Shown here piece after piece: positions 24,250 through 33,292 of a stretch of 64,000 nucleotides of DNA. The number at the start of each line of letters is the position of its first letter. The stretch's first letter is position 1. This DNA is from Lachnospiraceae bacterium (GTDB lineage Bacteria > Bacillota > Clostridia > Lachnospirales > Lachnospiraceae): NCBI GenBank assembly GCA_013316825.1, contig WSLY01000002.1, positions 1-64,000 on the forward strand. The letters are read 5' to 3'. The notes below the pieces were generated by a model, which saw nothing but the letters and a program-made list of their open reading frames with translations, ran no database searches and was not told where the DNA came from. The translations under genes were made by a program, and so were the position numbers.

Positions 24250-25009
24250 CGCCCTCACTCCGCCCACATTGCGGTGATGCAGCGGCACGGTCAATCCGCC
24301 TCACCACCGCAATCGGCGTTGACTGTGCCGACTGTCCCAAGGGATTGTCACGAAATGCCTGCCTGCAAAAGCTGTCGTTTATATCCTTGCTGCTTTTTCC
24401 AAGCACCTCCACATTGAGGTCATTGGCATCGATAATCACCACCCCGCAGCCGATATGCTCCGCCAGCGATTTTGCAACCTGATTTGGCGCTGCCGGCGCC
24501 ATTTTTGCAAAATGATTATACGGCGGAATGGTGCAGGCGCAGGGACCGTCGATGGCGCGTGCCTTCATGCCGGCAATTTTATAAAAAATGCCCCGCTTGC
24601 CAAAGGGCTTTGTAATCGCGGCGCAAAGTGCCGCAAACAATATTCTGACAGTCCCCACATCCCTGATGGCAAGCTCCATCGTCCACGGGGAGCCCAGCCC
24701 TATGCCATAAGGCGACTGGTAGACAAACCGGCTTAAAAATTTTGCAAGTCGTCGGGGCCTCAGTTCATCAATGTCGTATGCCCGCCCCTGGCAAATCGCA
24801 ATTACCTTTTCGCTGATAAATACATAGTCATCACTTTTTACCTTTCCTGTCACATATCTGTCCATCAGCGCAAATATATCTTCATTGCTCATCACAACAT
24901 GCGTTTTTACCGGATACCGGATAACCTTGCCGTAATCCCGCGTCTCAATTACAAGCGTTTTGCCCTCATTGGGCACACACGCAGTAAGCTTTTCCCTAAA
25001 ATTCTCCAT
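24224..25009 (-). CDS. CofE-like (F420-0:gamma-glutamyl ligase family) protein
   Basis: 261 residues. The ATG at 25009 is preferred, with AAGGAAG eight bases upstream; an ATG at 25057 has its site too close. Recognisable stretches: KTHVVMSNEDIFALMDRYV, DYVFISEKVIAICQGRAYDIDELRP, and DGPCACTIPPYNHFAKMAPAAPNQVAKSLAEHIGCGVVIIDANDLNVEVLGKS. The family joins glutamate to coenzyme F420-0, but gut Clostridia are not known to make F420 and no other cof gene is in the window. The substrate may differ. Alone, and convergent with the exporter genes. Confidence 0.7.
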   Translation of the reverse strand: MENFREKLTACVPNEGKTLVIETRDYGKVIRYPVKTHVVMSNEDIFALMDRYVTGKVKSDDYVFISEKVIAICQGRAYDIDELRPRRLAKFLSRFVYQSPYGIGLGSPWTMELAIRDVGTVRILFAALCAAITKPFGKRGIFYKIAGMKARAIDGPCACTIPPYNHFAKMAPAAPNQVAKSLAEHIGCGVVIIDANDLNVEVLGKSSKDINDSFCRQAFRDNPLGQSAQSTPIAVVRRIDRAAASPQCGRSEGAILKASHI

Positions 25010-25203
25010 AAAACATACTTCCTTTCCCAAAAACCGCAGAACTTTTGTATTCTCCATTTCCTGCTTTTTCGCAATATAAAGCGCGCCTGCTTATGCAACT
25101 ATTTTAGCAAAAGCAAGCGCGTCGTTTATGAAGGGATTCCTCGGTTTTTTAGCGAAATTTTGTTATGAAATTCTTAGGATTTTCTTAGGGCAGGTTATTT
25201 TCT

Positions 25204-27624
25204 TTAGTCCAGCTTCAATATCATCTCCAGCACCCTTTTTGCACAGACAGCCAGCTCTTCTCTGGAGATATAGCCCTGCGTCAAGGCTTCCTTCACCCGT
25301 TCCGGATAGCCCGCCGCCATTTTTACATCATTGCCGGCTTTGATTTCCCGGTAGTGCTCTCCATGGGACCACCAGTCCGTAGTGACTACGCCCTGATACC
25401 CCCATTCCCCCCGCAGAATATCCGTTATCAGCTCCTTGTTTTCGGAAGCCTGCACACCGTTTATCAGATTGTAGGAACTCATAATCATGTAAGGTGCCGC
25501 CTCCTTTACAATGATTTCAAATGCCTTAATGTAAATTTCTCGCAGCGCCCTCTCTGAAATGCGGGAATCGCTGTCCTTTCTGTTCGTTTCCTTGTTATTA
25601 CACGCAAAATGCTTCACGCAGGCGCCGATATGCAGCGACTGTATGCCCTTTACCATCGCCGCTCCCATCTTTCCCGCCACCAAAGGGTCCTCCGCATAAT
25701 ATTCAAAATTTCTTCCGCAGAGGGGATTCCTGTGGATATTGACTGCCGGCGCCAGCCATATGGCAAGATTATTCTCCTTTACCTCTTTTGCAGCCGCCCG
25801 TCCTATCTGTTCCGCCAGCTTTGTGTTCCACGTACAGGCAATCAGGGTTGCGCAGGGAAATGCCGTGGTACAGATTTCTCGGTCGGGGGCAATCCGTACA
25901 CCTGCCGGACCGTCGGTAGTCATCACATTGGGGATTCCATATTCCTCCAGATTGCCAATACCAAACGTACAGGCAACGCCCGTGTTGGGCTGCCCGCCCA
26001 GCAAATGTATCAAATCCTCGTCCGACAGCGCCGCCAACAGCTCAGCCATGCTCCTTTTCCCCTCTGCCACATCTAAAAGCTTCGGGACCTCCTGATTCCA
26101 CAGCTCTGCAAAAGCAATCCTCGCTCTGCCCCGAACCGCCGGCGCATATGCTTCAAGACTCTTTTTATCCTGCCGCGGCAGCCCTTCTTCCTCCATGGGC
26201 ACGCCCTGCGGCAGAACTTCAAAGCTCCCGTCTGCAAGCAGGCGCCTTTCAAGCGCCATCGGCACAACGCGAGCACTTAACCGCTCTACCACAACCGGCT
26301 TTTCCAACGAATAGACAAAGGCTGACTCTTGTACGTTTCTGACGCTGTTTCCCACATAAAAGCGATAGTCTCCCTCCTCCAGCACATAGGCGGAAGCGCA
26401 TACCTTTCCCAAATCGTCATAGGATGCCATATCCCGCACCGCAAAGTTTATCTGCAGCAGCTCGCTTTCACCCGCCTCAAGCTCTTTTGTTTTGACAAAT
26501 GCCGCAAGCTGTCTTGCCGGTTTGAAAAGCCTGCCCTGCGGCGCCTGATAATACACCTGCACCACTTCTTTTCCCGCACGCCTTCCTACATTTGTCACAA
26601 GAATCTGCATTACAATCTTCCCGTCCCGTTTTGCGGCTTCTAACAGCTCAATGGCAAAGCTTGTAAAAGAAAGCCCAAAACCAAAAGGATAATTCACCTT
26701 ATGCCAGGCATCCGGCAGCGTCTCAAAATAACGGTATCCCACATAAATATCTTCCGTGTACTCCACATACTCGACAGATTTGTGAAAATCATCGGCAAAG
26801 GGATAATCCTCCAGCGACGCCGCAAAGGTGTCCGTCAGCTTTCCGGACGGATTCACATCTCCGCAGAGAATATCCGCCATGGCAAGTCCGCCTTCCATTC
26901 CACCCTGCCATGCCAGCAGCACCGCCCCTATTTCCTTACAGTCCTTGAACCAGACAGTATCCATCATACCGCCAATATTCAGGACAACGATTATTTTCCC
27001 GAAGTTCTCTTTTACCGTCTCTATCAGCTTTTTTTCACCGGCAGTCAGATAAAAATCGCCTTCTTCAAAAATACGCGCAGAAAGCTCCATCTGCCTGACT
27101 TCCTCTTCATAAAGCTCGTAGCCCTCTTCATTGACCTGACATTTTCTATCCCAGCCTTCCCCCGAGAATCGGGAAATCGTAACAACAGCCGTATCCGTGT
27201 ACGCTTTTGCCGCTTCCAGAAGAGCGGCAGGCACTTCCGGCTCCCTGCTCATACCCGGCATCGCGCCTTCTGCATACTGCCGTTTCATTTCCTGCTCATA
27301 AAAGCATGGCAGCTCGTGAAACAGCCGTACCTTTCCTTCCTCTTCCTTTATTTTTAACCCTTCATACAGATTTCTCACATAGGCCGTTGCAACCTCACCG
27401 CTTCCGCCGCCGCCCTTTACATAATCTATCGTTCCCTTTCCAAACAGTGCCAGCCGGACGCCGGAAGAAAACGGCAGCAGCTCTCCCTCATTTTTCAAAA
27501 GAACCATGCCCTCCTGCGCCGCTTCTCTTGACAGTGCAATATGCGCCTCGCTTCCCGTAACGTTTCTTCCATCCCGACCCAGCGGCAGCACAGGCTGATA
27601 CAACATCCTTTTCCATCTTCCCAT
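25204..27624 (-). CDS. family 3 beta-glucosidase with reversed domain order
   Basis: 806 residues, no signal peptide, so cytoplasmic. The usual GH3 order is inverted. The alpha/beta sandwich comes first (EGMVLLKNEGELLPF near residue 35), then a fibronectin-III-like domain (VTNVGRRAGKEVVQVYYQAP near 350), and the (beta/alpha)8 barrel last. The barrel holds DGPAGVR, GRNFEYYAEDPLVAGKMG, CVKHFACNN and the nucleophile aspartate in VVTTDWW at about residue 750. The same inversion is known in Butyrivibrio and Ruminococcus albus enzymes. The start is uncertain: ATG 27624 (AAGGTG ten bases away) or ATG 27606. It would hydrolyse beta-linked oligosaccharides taken up by the adjacent ABC importer. Confidence 0.9.
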   Translation of the reverse strand: MGRWKRMLYQPVLPLGRDGRNVTGSEAHIALSREAAQEGMVLLKNEGELLPFSSGVRLALFGKGTIDYVKGGGGSGEVATAYVRNLYEGLKIKEEEGKVRLFHELPCFYEQEMKRQYAEGAMPGMSREPEVPAALLEAAKAYTDTAVVTISRFSGEGWDRKCQVNEEGYELYEEEVRQMELSARIFEEGDFYLTAGEKKLIETVKENFGKIIVVLNIGGMMDTVWFKDCKEIGAVLLAWQGGMEGGLAMADILCGDVNPSGKLTDTFAASLEDYPFADDFHKSVEYVEYTEDIYVGYRYFETLPDAWHKVNYPFGFGLSFTSFAIELLEAAKRDGKIVMQILVTNVGRRAGKEVVQVYYQAPQGRLFKPARQLAAFVKTKELEAGESELLQINFAVRDMASYDDLGKVCASAYVLEEGDYRFYVGNSVRNVQESAFVYSLEKPVVVERLSARVVPMALERRLLADGSFEVLPQGVPMEEEGLPRQDKKSLEAYAPAVRGRARIAFAELWNQEVPKLLDVAEGKRSMAELLAALSDEDLIHLLGGQPNTGVACTFGIGNLEEYGIPNVMTTDGPAGVRIAPDREICTTAFPCATLIACTWNTKLAEQIGRAAAKEVKENNLAIWLAPAVNIHRNPLCGRNFEYYAEDPLVAGKMGAAMVKGIQSLHIGACVKHFACNNKETNRKDSDSRISERALREIYIKAFEIIVKEAAPYMIMSSYNLINGVQASENKELITDILRGEWGYQGVVTTDWWSHGEHYREIKAGNDVKMAAGYPERVKEALTQGYISREELAVCAKRVLEMILKLD

Positions 27625-27659
27625 CTTGTCTTCACACCTTTCCGTCCCAACCTTTTCCT

Positions 27660-27745
27660 ATATTTAGATTCGGGTGTCAAAAGCCCTGTCCCAAATTGAC
27701 ATGAAGCACCTTCAATCAGGGCTTTTGACACCCGAATCATATTTA
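27660..27745. mobile_element. MITE-like 72-bp element with 22-bp inverted repeats and 7-bp target duplication
   Basis: Arms 27667-27688 and 27717-27738 are perfect 22-bp inverted repeats (starting GATTCGGGTGTC) around a 28-base centre. Immediately outside, ATATTTA occurs at 27660-27666 and again in the same orientation at 27739-27745. Exact flanking direct repeats point to transposition and not just a hairpin. It is too small to code. It lies between the importer terminator and the GH3 gene. Confidence 0.6.
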
Positions 27746-27747
27746 TA

Positions 27748-27776
27748 AAACAGGGGCTGTCATGCAGCCCCTGTTT
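27748..27776 (-). terminator. intrinsic terminator of the importer operon
   Basis: AAACAGGGGCTG (27748-27759) pairs perfectly with CAGCCCCTGTTT (27765-27776) over five bases, directly after the solute-binding protein stop; TTTTAT follows on the minus strand. Confidence 0.9.
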
Positions 27777-27777
27777 C

Positions 27778-29415
27778 TTAATTACCGCCAAACTCTGCAT
27801 TCAGCTCATCAATCACAGGACTGATTAAGTATTGCTGTTCTTCTACCCAGTTCCTCCAGTTTGTCTCCAAATCGCCCTCTTCCAAAACCAGCTCCGCGTA
27901 TTCGTTAATCCAGTTATAGCTCAGTTTATTTTTTGCATCCGAGCTGTACAGTTGCACATCCCAGTCGATAGACGGAATGGTTGCCTCATCACCCAGCGCA
28001 TATTTTTCTTCGTATAGCTTCACCACTCTGTCTCTGAACTCTTTCTTATAAGAAGGATTAATTAACTGGAACTCATCTGCCAAAATATACATGGCGTCAT
28101 AACAGGGATATACAGAAGGATACTTTTCACTCGCCACCTTGTCGTCAAGCAGGGATACGATTTCGCCGTTCTCATCATACTCCCAGTCAACGCCCTCGAA
28201 GCCCATGCGCAGGAACACATTATTCTCCTCACTTGCTGCAAAATCCATCATATCCATATATCTCTCGAATTTTTCCTGTGAAATGCTGGGAGAAAAAATA
28301 ACGGTTGTCCAATAGTTAATCTGTTCCGGACTATGATATTTTCCATCCTCCCCAATGATAAAGCAGGTGTGCACAACGGCATCATACTCCAGTCCCAGAT
28401 TGTCTCTCATGCTGGTTTCACACTGGGTCATCGCTCCCGCCATGCCCTGCATCATAGTCGCTCCGGCAACACCGGTCACATAAAACTGCGCATTGTCGTC
28501 CGTACCCGTATAGGCATAAAACTCAGGGCTAATCAAGCCTTCCTTGAAAGCCTGCTGGTATAGCTGCAGGCCTGTAAGGGTGTCCTCATTTGCCGGTCCC
28601 CATTGGTAATTGCCGTCTGCATCCTTATAAAAACCGCCCTCTGCATACGTTGCATTCGACTTGATAAAAATGTTCAGTGCCATCTCCGGTCTCGCTGCAA
28701 TCGGCACCAACGCCGCGCCCACATTGCCCGGGTCCTGTTCCTTTATCAGCCTTGCGTACTCCAAAAGCTCCGTCACGGTATAATAATCCTTCAGTTCAAA
28801 GCCGACTGCTTCCGCCCAGTCCTTCCTCAGATACACCGTTACATGAGGCACCACTTTTTCCGTAGGCTTTACGGTTGAAAAAATCGGTTTCGGCAGGATA
28901 TAGGTGCCGCCGGCCATCTCTTCCAACGCGGGTCCTAATTGGGAATCTTCATATGCCTGCGCCACATTGGGCCATCTTTCCTTCCAGTCGTCGGGAAGCC
29001 TGTACAGCAGTCCCTGTTCAATATAATTCATCGCTTCGCCATGATTATAATCCCAAGTGGCAACGTCCGGCATATCTTCGGAATTAATCCATACGCGGAG
29101 TCTTTCTGCCCAGACATCCCAGGACAGCCCGATTACGTCCCATTCAAAATTAAACTTTTCAGTCCACCATTTTGTAAATTCATCGCCATTGTTATAGTCC
29201 ACCGATTCATTTACCTGTACCGAAGCCAGACTTATCACCAGATGCTCCGCGTACTCTTTTTCCCCCTCATCCTTGCCCGCATCACCTGTCGGCGCAGGCG
29301 TTTCGTTGTTTACCGTACCGTTCTGTCCCTCTGTGCCCTCTTCCTTTGCGCCGCAGGCGCCAAGTGCCAGAGTTACTACTGCCAAAAACACCGCCATCCA
29401 CTTTCTCTTCATCAT
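27778..29415 (-). CDS. carbohydrate ABC transporter substrate-binding lipoprotein (LplA/YtcQ-like)
   Basis: 545 residues. ATG at 29415 follows AGGAGG by four bases; the next codon is also ATG and may be the true start. Lipoprotein signal MKRKWMAVFLAVVTLALGAC with the lipidated cysteine at 21, then a Gly/Glu/Thr-rich linker. The large size and order (permease, permease, binding protein) match the LplABC/YtcQ-type importers for complex saccharides. Tethered outside the membrane, it delivers sugar to the two permeases encoded upstream. No ATPase gene is present; a shared MsmK-type ATPase elsewhere is expected. Confidence 0.9.
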   Translation of the reverse strand: MMKRKWMAVFLAVVTLALGACGAKEEGTEGQNGTVNNETPAPTGDAGKDEGEKEYAEHLVISLASVQVNESVDYNNGDEFTKWWTEKFNFEWDVIGLSWDVWAERLRVWINSEDMPDVATWDYNHGEAMNYIEQGLLYRLPDDWKERWPNVAQAYEDSQLGPALEEMAGGTYILPKPIFSTVKPTEKVVPHVTVYLRKDWAEAVGFELKDYYTVTELLEYARLIKEQDPGNVGAALVPIAARPEMALNIFIKSNATYAEGGFYKDADGNYQWGPANEDTLTGLQLYQQAFKEGLISPEFYAYTGTDDNAQFYVTGVAGATMMQGMAGAMTQCETSMRDNLGLEYDAVVHTCFIIGEDGKYHSPEQINYWTTVIFSPSISQEKFERYMDMMDFAASEENNVFLRMGFEGVDWEYDENGEIVSLLDDKVASEKYPSVYPCYDAMYILADEFQLINPSYKKEFRDRVVKLYEEKYALGDEATIPSIDWDVQLYSSDAKNKLSYNWINEYAELVLEEGDLETNWRNWVEEQQYLISPVIDELNAEFGGN

Positions 29416-29475
29416 CTTACCTCCTGATTTTTATTTTGTTGGATTATCTCATCAATTATCGTGTCAGCCGTCACA

Positions 29476-30360
29476 TCAGCTTTTTACCGCCCCAATCATC
29501 ACCCCTTTCACGAAATGTTTTTGCAGAAAAGGAAAGACACACATTACCGGTATGATAGTAACCACAACCGCCGCCATTTTGATTGCGGTATCAAATGCAT
29601 ATTCTTCCACAGCCACAACACCCATACTGGAAATCTTTGCTTTTACCTGTGAATCTATAACAATACTCCGCAGCACAAGCTGTAAAGGCTGCAGGCTGCT
29701 TTTTCGCACGAATATCATGGAGTTATACCATTCATTCCACCTGTCTACTATATAAAACAAAGATATTGTTGCAAAAATCGGCTTTGAAAGCGGCATGATA
29801 ATTCGCTGAATCATCTTCCAGTCGCCCGCCCCGTCTAACTTTGCGGAATCTAACAGGGATTCCGGAAGCGAAGAAAAGAAATTACTCATCAAAATGGCAT
29901 TAAAAGTATTTACCCCGTAAGCCAGTATCACCGCCCATATGGTGTTGGTAAGGTTCAGGCTTTTCATAACCAGATACAGCGGGATAATACCGCCGCCAAA
30001 AAGCATGGTAAATAGAATCAACCCTCTTATCAGCTTCCTGCCCGGATAATCCTTGCGGCTCAGCCCGTACGCCAGGCACGTAGTCAAAAACAAATTTAAC
30101 GGCACGCCGAGTATCAAATAGAGAAAGGTCGTGCGGAACCCAATCCATATTCTCCCGTCCCCAAGCAGCGCTTTATAGGCATCCCATACGGGATTTTTGG
30201 GGAAAAACAACAATTTTGTCTGCATATATTCTTTCTGCGTCGTAAAAGAAATCACCAGCATATTCCAAAAGGGAAACAAAATAATGATTCCACCCAGCGT
30301 CAGTACCAGAAACACAAAGATGTCCATGCCGCCTATCTTTTTCTTTTTTCTTTTTCTCAT
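29476..30360 (-). CDS. carbohydrate ABC transporter permease (LplC/YtcP-like)
   Basis: 294 residues from ATG at 30360, with AGGAGG upstream, ten bases after the previous stop. A basic N-terminus (MRKRKKKKIGG), then six membrane segments. The EAA loop reads LPESLLDSAKLDGAGDWKMIQRIIMPLSKP, the site that docks the ATPase. The family end MIGAVKS is present. Forms the heterodimeric channel with the product of 30371-31288. Confidence 0.92.
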   Translation of the reverse strand: MRKRKKKKIGGMDIFVFLVLTLGGIIILFPFWNMLVISFTTQKEYMQTKLLFFPKNPVWDAYKALLGDGRIWIGFRTTFLYLILGVPLNLFLTTCLAYGLSRKDYPGRKLIRGLILFTMLFGGGIIPLYLVMKSLNLTNTIWAVILAYGVNTFNAILMSNFFSSLPESLLDSAKLDGAGDWKMIQRIIMPLSKPIFATISLFYIVDRWNEWYNSMIFVRKSSLQPLQLVLRSIVIDSQVKAKISSMGVVAVEEYAFDTAIKMAAVVVTIIPVMCVFPFLQKHFVKGVMIGAVKS

Positions 30361-30370
30361 AAACTTCCTC

Positions 30371-31288
30371 CTAGCCAAACAAGCCGTTTCCTCCAAAAAG
30401 CCTGCTGCCACGGTCAGCAATCACAAGCAGCACCATATTTACGATTGATCGGAACAGGCTGACCGCCATAGAAAATCCAAAATCCGGCGTCGCCTGAAAG
30501 GTGATGCGGTAAATATACATATCCAATATCTCCCCCGATTCCCGAACCGCCGCATTTGTCATATTAAATATCTGGTCAAATCCCGCTCCCATAATACCCC
30601 CTGCCGCCAGAATAAACATAACCGCTATGGTCGGCATGATATTCGGAAGCGTAATGCGCAGCATTTTCTGCAAGCGGCTGGCGCCGTCAATATCTGCCGC
30701 CTCATACTGCTCTTGGTCGATTCCCGATATTGCCGCCAGATAGATAATACTTCCCCAGCCCGCCTCCTTCCAGATATCCGTCAGGTACAGCATGGGCTGG
30801 AACATCCTCTTGTTCCCCAAAAAATTGACAACGTCTCCGCCGCACAAACTGATAATGCTATTGACAATGCCATCATAGGCAAGTACATTCCGCAGCACGC
30901 TGGCTATAATAATCCACGATAAAAAATGGGGAAATGTAAAAACCGTCTGCAGTACCTTCTTATATTTGCGTATTCTGAGTTCATTAAACAGAAGCGCTAT
31001 GATAACCGGCACAGGGAACGTAACAAACAGCCTTATCACATTAATCTTCAGCGTCCTTCCCACAGACTGCCAAAAATCCACATCACGAAACAAATTCTCA
31101 AAATGCTTCAGTCCGGTCCACGGGCTGCCCAAAATGCCAAGATTGGCTTTATAATCCTTAAAAGCCAGCATCAGGCCTCCCATCGGTACATAGACAAATA
31201 TCAGATACCAGACAAGAGCAGGCAGAAGGACAATATAAATTGTCTTATTTTTCCATATGCGCCTAAAAATCCGCTTTCTCTTTTCCAT
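30371..31288 (-). CDS. carbohydrate ABC transporter permease (LplB-like)
   Basis: 305 residues from ATG at 31288, with GAGGTAAAG upstream. Six membrane segments; the N-terminal YIVLLPALVWYLIFVYVPMGGLMLAFKDY is typical of LplB. The EAA loop reads DQEQYEAADIDGASRLQKMLRITLPNIMP. Partner of the downstream permease. Transcribed after the GH32-like lipoprotein gene. Confidence 0.92.
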   Translation of the reverse strand: MEKRKRIFRRIWKNKTIYIVLLPALVWYLIFVYVPMGGLMLAFKDYKANLGILGSPWTGLKHFENLFRDVDFWQSVGRTLKINVIRLFVTFPVPVIIALLFNELRIRKYKKVLQTVFTFPHFLSWIIIASVLRNVLAYDGIVNSIISLCGGDVVNFLGNKRMFQPMLYLTDIWKEAGWGSIIYLAAISGIDQEQYEAADIDGASRLQKMLRITLPNIMPTIAVMFILAAGGIMGAGFDQIFNMTNAAVRESGEILDMYIYRITFQATPDFGFSMAVSLFRSIVNMVLLVIADRGSRLFGGNGLFG

Positions 31289-31332
31289 CTTTACCTCATT
31301 TCTGCGCTGCTTTTGTCCCGCGCAAAACATTC

Positions 31333-33060
31333 CTAATCCTCCAGACTGTAGAATCCCAGTTCTCTTACCCATATACTGCCGTCGTTTACAAACAAGCCCG
31401 CCCTGTTTGCACCCGTGTTATGGACACCGGAGTTAAATACCAGCTCGTCATCGATATACAGCTCTATGGTCTTGTCGAGCAGAATCATGCGGAAGTGATA
31501 TTCTTTTTTCTCCTCAAACTCATATTCCCTGCAATTCGCCAAATCCCATTCCGCATTCGTCAGATAAACCCTGTTATTTTGCAGGTCCAACACCAGAATA
31601 TGATTCAAATCATGCAAGAGCTTTCCGTCTCCTTCAGAAGACAAAACAATTCCAAACATTGAGCAGTCGCTTTCGGCATCCATAACAAATTCCAACTCCA
31701 TGTTATTCGCCATCCCCCGCATCAAAAAAGACTGCCAGCTATTTTTATCCGTGGTACAGCTATAGATATTCTCCTCTTTCTTCCACACGCCGCCCTTTGT
31801 ATTCCACGCAAAGCTTGTATTTGGCTGAACCGCAATCATATCCGACAGGACGCCTGTACGAAGATTTTCCAACAGGTCCGCCGCATAATACAGCCGCAGA
31901 TGTCCCTCTTCATTTACCGCCACATCCTTCGGCAGAGAAAGTACTGCTTCACCGTTATTGCTGTCCGTGTACAAAACCCTCCTTTTCCCATTAAAGATAA
32001 TACTTCGCGAACTATACCCGCTGTTAATCTGCCCGCCCATCATTACATTGTCGTCAGGATTTTCCACAAACGGTCCTGTGGGAGAATCTGCTACGGCATA
32101 AATCTGTGCCCTTGTAATATACGGATCTGAAAAGCCGCTGATGCATCCATTATTCTTTGCCGTAGTAAGCGTCATATACCATTTTTCCCCAATCTGAAAC
32201 ACATCAACCATCTCCGGCATGGACACGCTTCTTGGCATATAAGCAATTCCTAACTGCTCCCACTCTAAAAGATCATAAGAGTACGCCACGCCAATCACAG
32301 CAGTAGGACTTGTCCTCCCTGTGTCTGCGGAAGCTACAAAATATCCCCAATATCCTTCTCCCTCCTTATCCTCTATCACCAGCATGTCCCTGCAGTCCAC
32401 CGTCGCCCCCCATGCCGCATGGTTGCTTACGTTTTCATTTGCAAAGGTGATAAACCATTTTTCATCGGGAACCAAAACCGGATTTCCCTCATACTCTTCC
32501 CACTCATACAAATCTTCAGAAGTTGCCACGCCAATCCGCTGTCCCTGTCCCTTTCGCATGGTATAAAAAGTATAATAGACACCGTTCCGCTCTATGGTAC
32601 AGCCTGTATACCGGAAGTCTCTGTCTAACGGATTTGTGCTTTCTTCCAAGCTAAGAATATCTGCCTGCTCGCTCCAATGCACCAAATCCGTTGAGACCGC
32701 ATGTCCGTAGCCTCTCCTGTTCTCTTTGGCAGCATCGTAATCCATTCCGCCGGCAAGTCCTTTTAAATGAATTAAGTGAATCTCCCCGTCTCTCTCCACA
32801 TACCAGTTATCCCACATGCAATACCCTTCAGGACTGTAATGTATTTTTGCCTCTTTATCCGTATTAGCTGCTTGCGCCATATCTTCCCCCTCCGTCTGTT
32901 CTGTTTCAGGCTGCGTATCCGGCATCTCTTCGTCTTCCTGCCCTGCAGCTTCCTCATCTACGATAGGAATATCGTAATCCGATTTCCGTTTATCTTCCGC
33001 CGCACATCCTTGTGTCAGCAGCAAAACCGCCGCCAGCATCCCGATCAATTTTCTTTTCAT
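31333..33060 (-). CDS. GH32-like beta-propeller lipoprotein
   Basis: 575 residues from ATG at 33060, with AGAAGGGGGG upstream. Signal MKRKLIGMLAAVLLLTQGC with lipidated cysteine at 19, then an acidic linker to about residue 65. The catalytic-like motifs of the GH32/GH68/GH43 propeller fold can be traced: WDNW (nucleophile position, about 81-84), CRDM for the RDP motif, and MPEMVDVF for the acid/base EC motif. A C-terminal beta-sandwich (LDKTIELYIDDELVFNSG) is the GH32 C-module. Exposed on the cell surface, probably trimming fructan-type or related oligosaccharides for the importer encoded downstream. Substrate uncertain. Confidence 0.8.
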   Translation of the reverse strand: MKRKLIGMLAAVLLLTQGCAAEDKRKSDYDIPIVDEEAAGQEDEEMPDTQPETEQTEGEDMAQAANTDKEAKIHYSPEGYCMWDNWYVERDGEIHLIHLKGLAGGMDYDAAKENRRGYGHAVSTDLVHWSEQADILSLEESTNPLDRDFRYTGCTIERNGVYYTFYTMRKGQGQRIGVATSEDLYEWEEYEGNPVLVPDEKWFITFANENVSNHAAWGATVDCRDMLVIEDKEGEGYWGYFVASADTGRTSPTAVIGVAYSYDLLEWEQLGIAYMPRSVSMPEMVDVFQIGEKWYMTLTTAKNNGCISGFSDPYITRAQIYAVADSPTGPFVENPDDNVMMGGQINSGYSSRSIIFNGKRRVLYTDSNNGEAVLSLPKDVAVNEEGHLRLYYAADLLENLRTGVLSDMIAVQPNTSFAWNTKGGVWKKEENIYSCTTDKNSWQSFLMRGMANNMELEFVMDAESDCSMFGIVLSSEGDGKLLHDLNHILVLDLQNNRVYLTNAEWDLANCREYEFEEKKEYHFRMILLDKTIELYIDDELVFNSGVHNTGANRAGLFVNDGSIWVRELGFYSLED

Positions 33061-33077
33061 ATACTTCCCCCCTTCTG

Positions 33078-33093
33078 ATGGGAACGTTCCCAT
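33078..33093. promoter_or_regulatory. LacI-type operator O1
   Basis: ATGGGAACGTTCCCAT is a perfect 16-bp palindrome centred on ACGT, 17 bases before the lipoprotein start codon and downstream of its promoter. The regulator encoded at 34911-35912 is the likely ligand. Confidence 0.75.
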
Positions 33094-33125
33094 TTTGTTT
33101 TCGCATTTTCCCTGTTTGTAGCTTC

Positions 33126-33154
33126 ATATTATCCCATATTTCTGTCATTGTCAA
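33126..33154 (-). promoter_or_regulatory. consensus sigma-A promoter of the importer operon
   Basis: TTGACA (33149-33154), 17 bases, TAATAT (33126-33131) on the minus strand. The transcript starts near 33118 and passes operator O1, which suits a roadblock mechanism. Confidence 0.8.
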
Positions 33155-33208
33155 CAATGTTTTTTATTTTTTCTTGCTTTTTTTAATTCTTTGTGCTAGT
33201 TTAATATT

Positions 33209-33224
33209 ATGAAAACGTTCCCAA
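33209..33224. promoter_or_regulatory. LacI-type operator O2
   Basis: ATGAAAACGTTCCCAA matches O1 at 13 of 16 positions with the same ACGT centre. It is 131 bp from O1, lies upstream of the plus-strand GH32 gene and probably overlaps its promoter; looping between O1 and O2 is possible. Confidence 0.65.
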
Positions 33225-33292
33225 TATTTGTATGATAAGTCTCTGGAGAGGGACTATAAATAATACTACTTTACGATACGAGGACACGAAAT

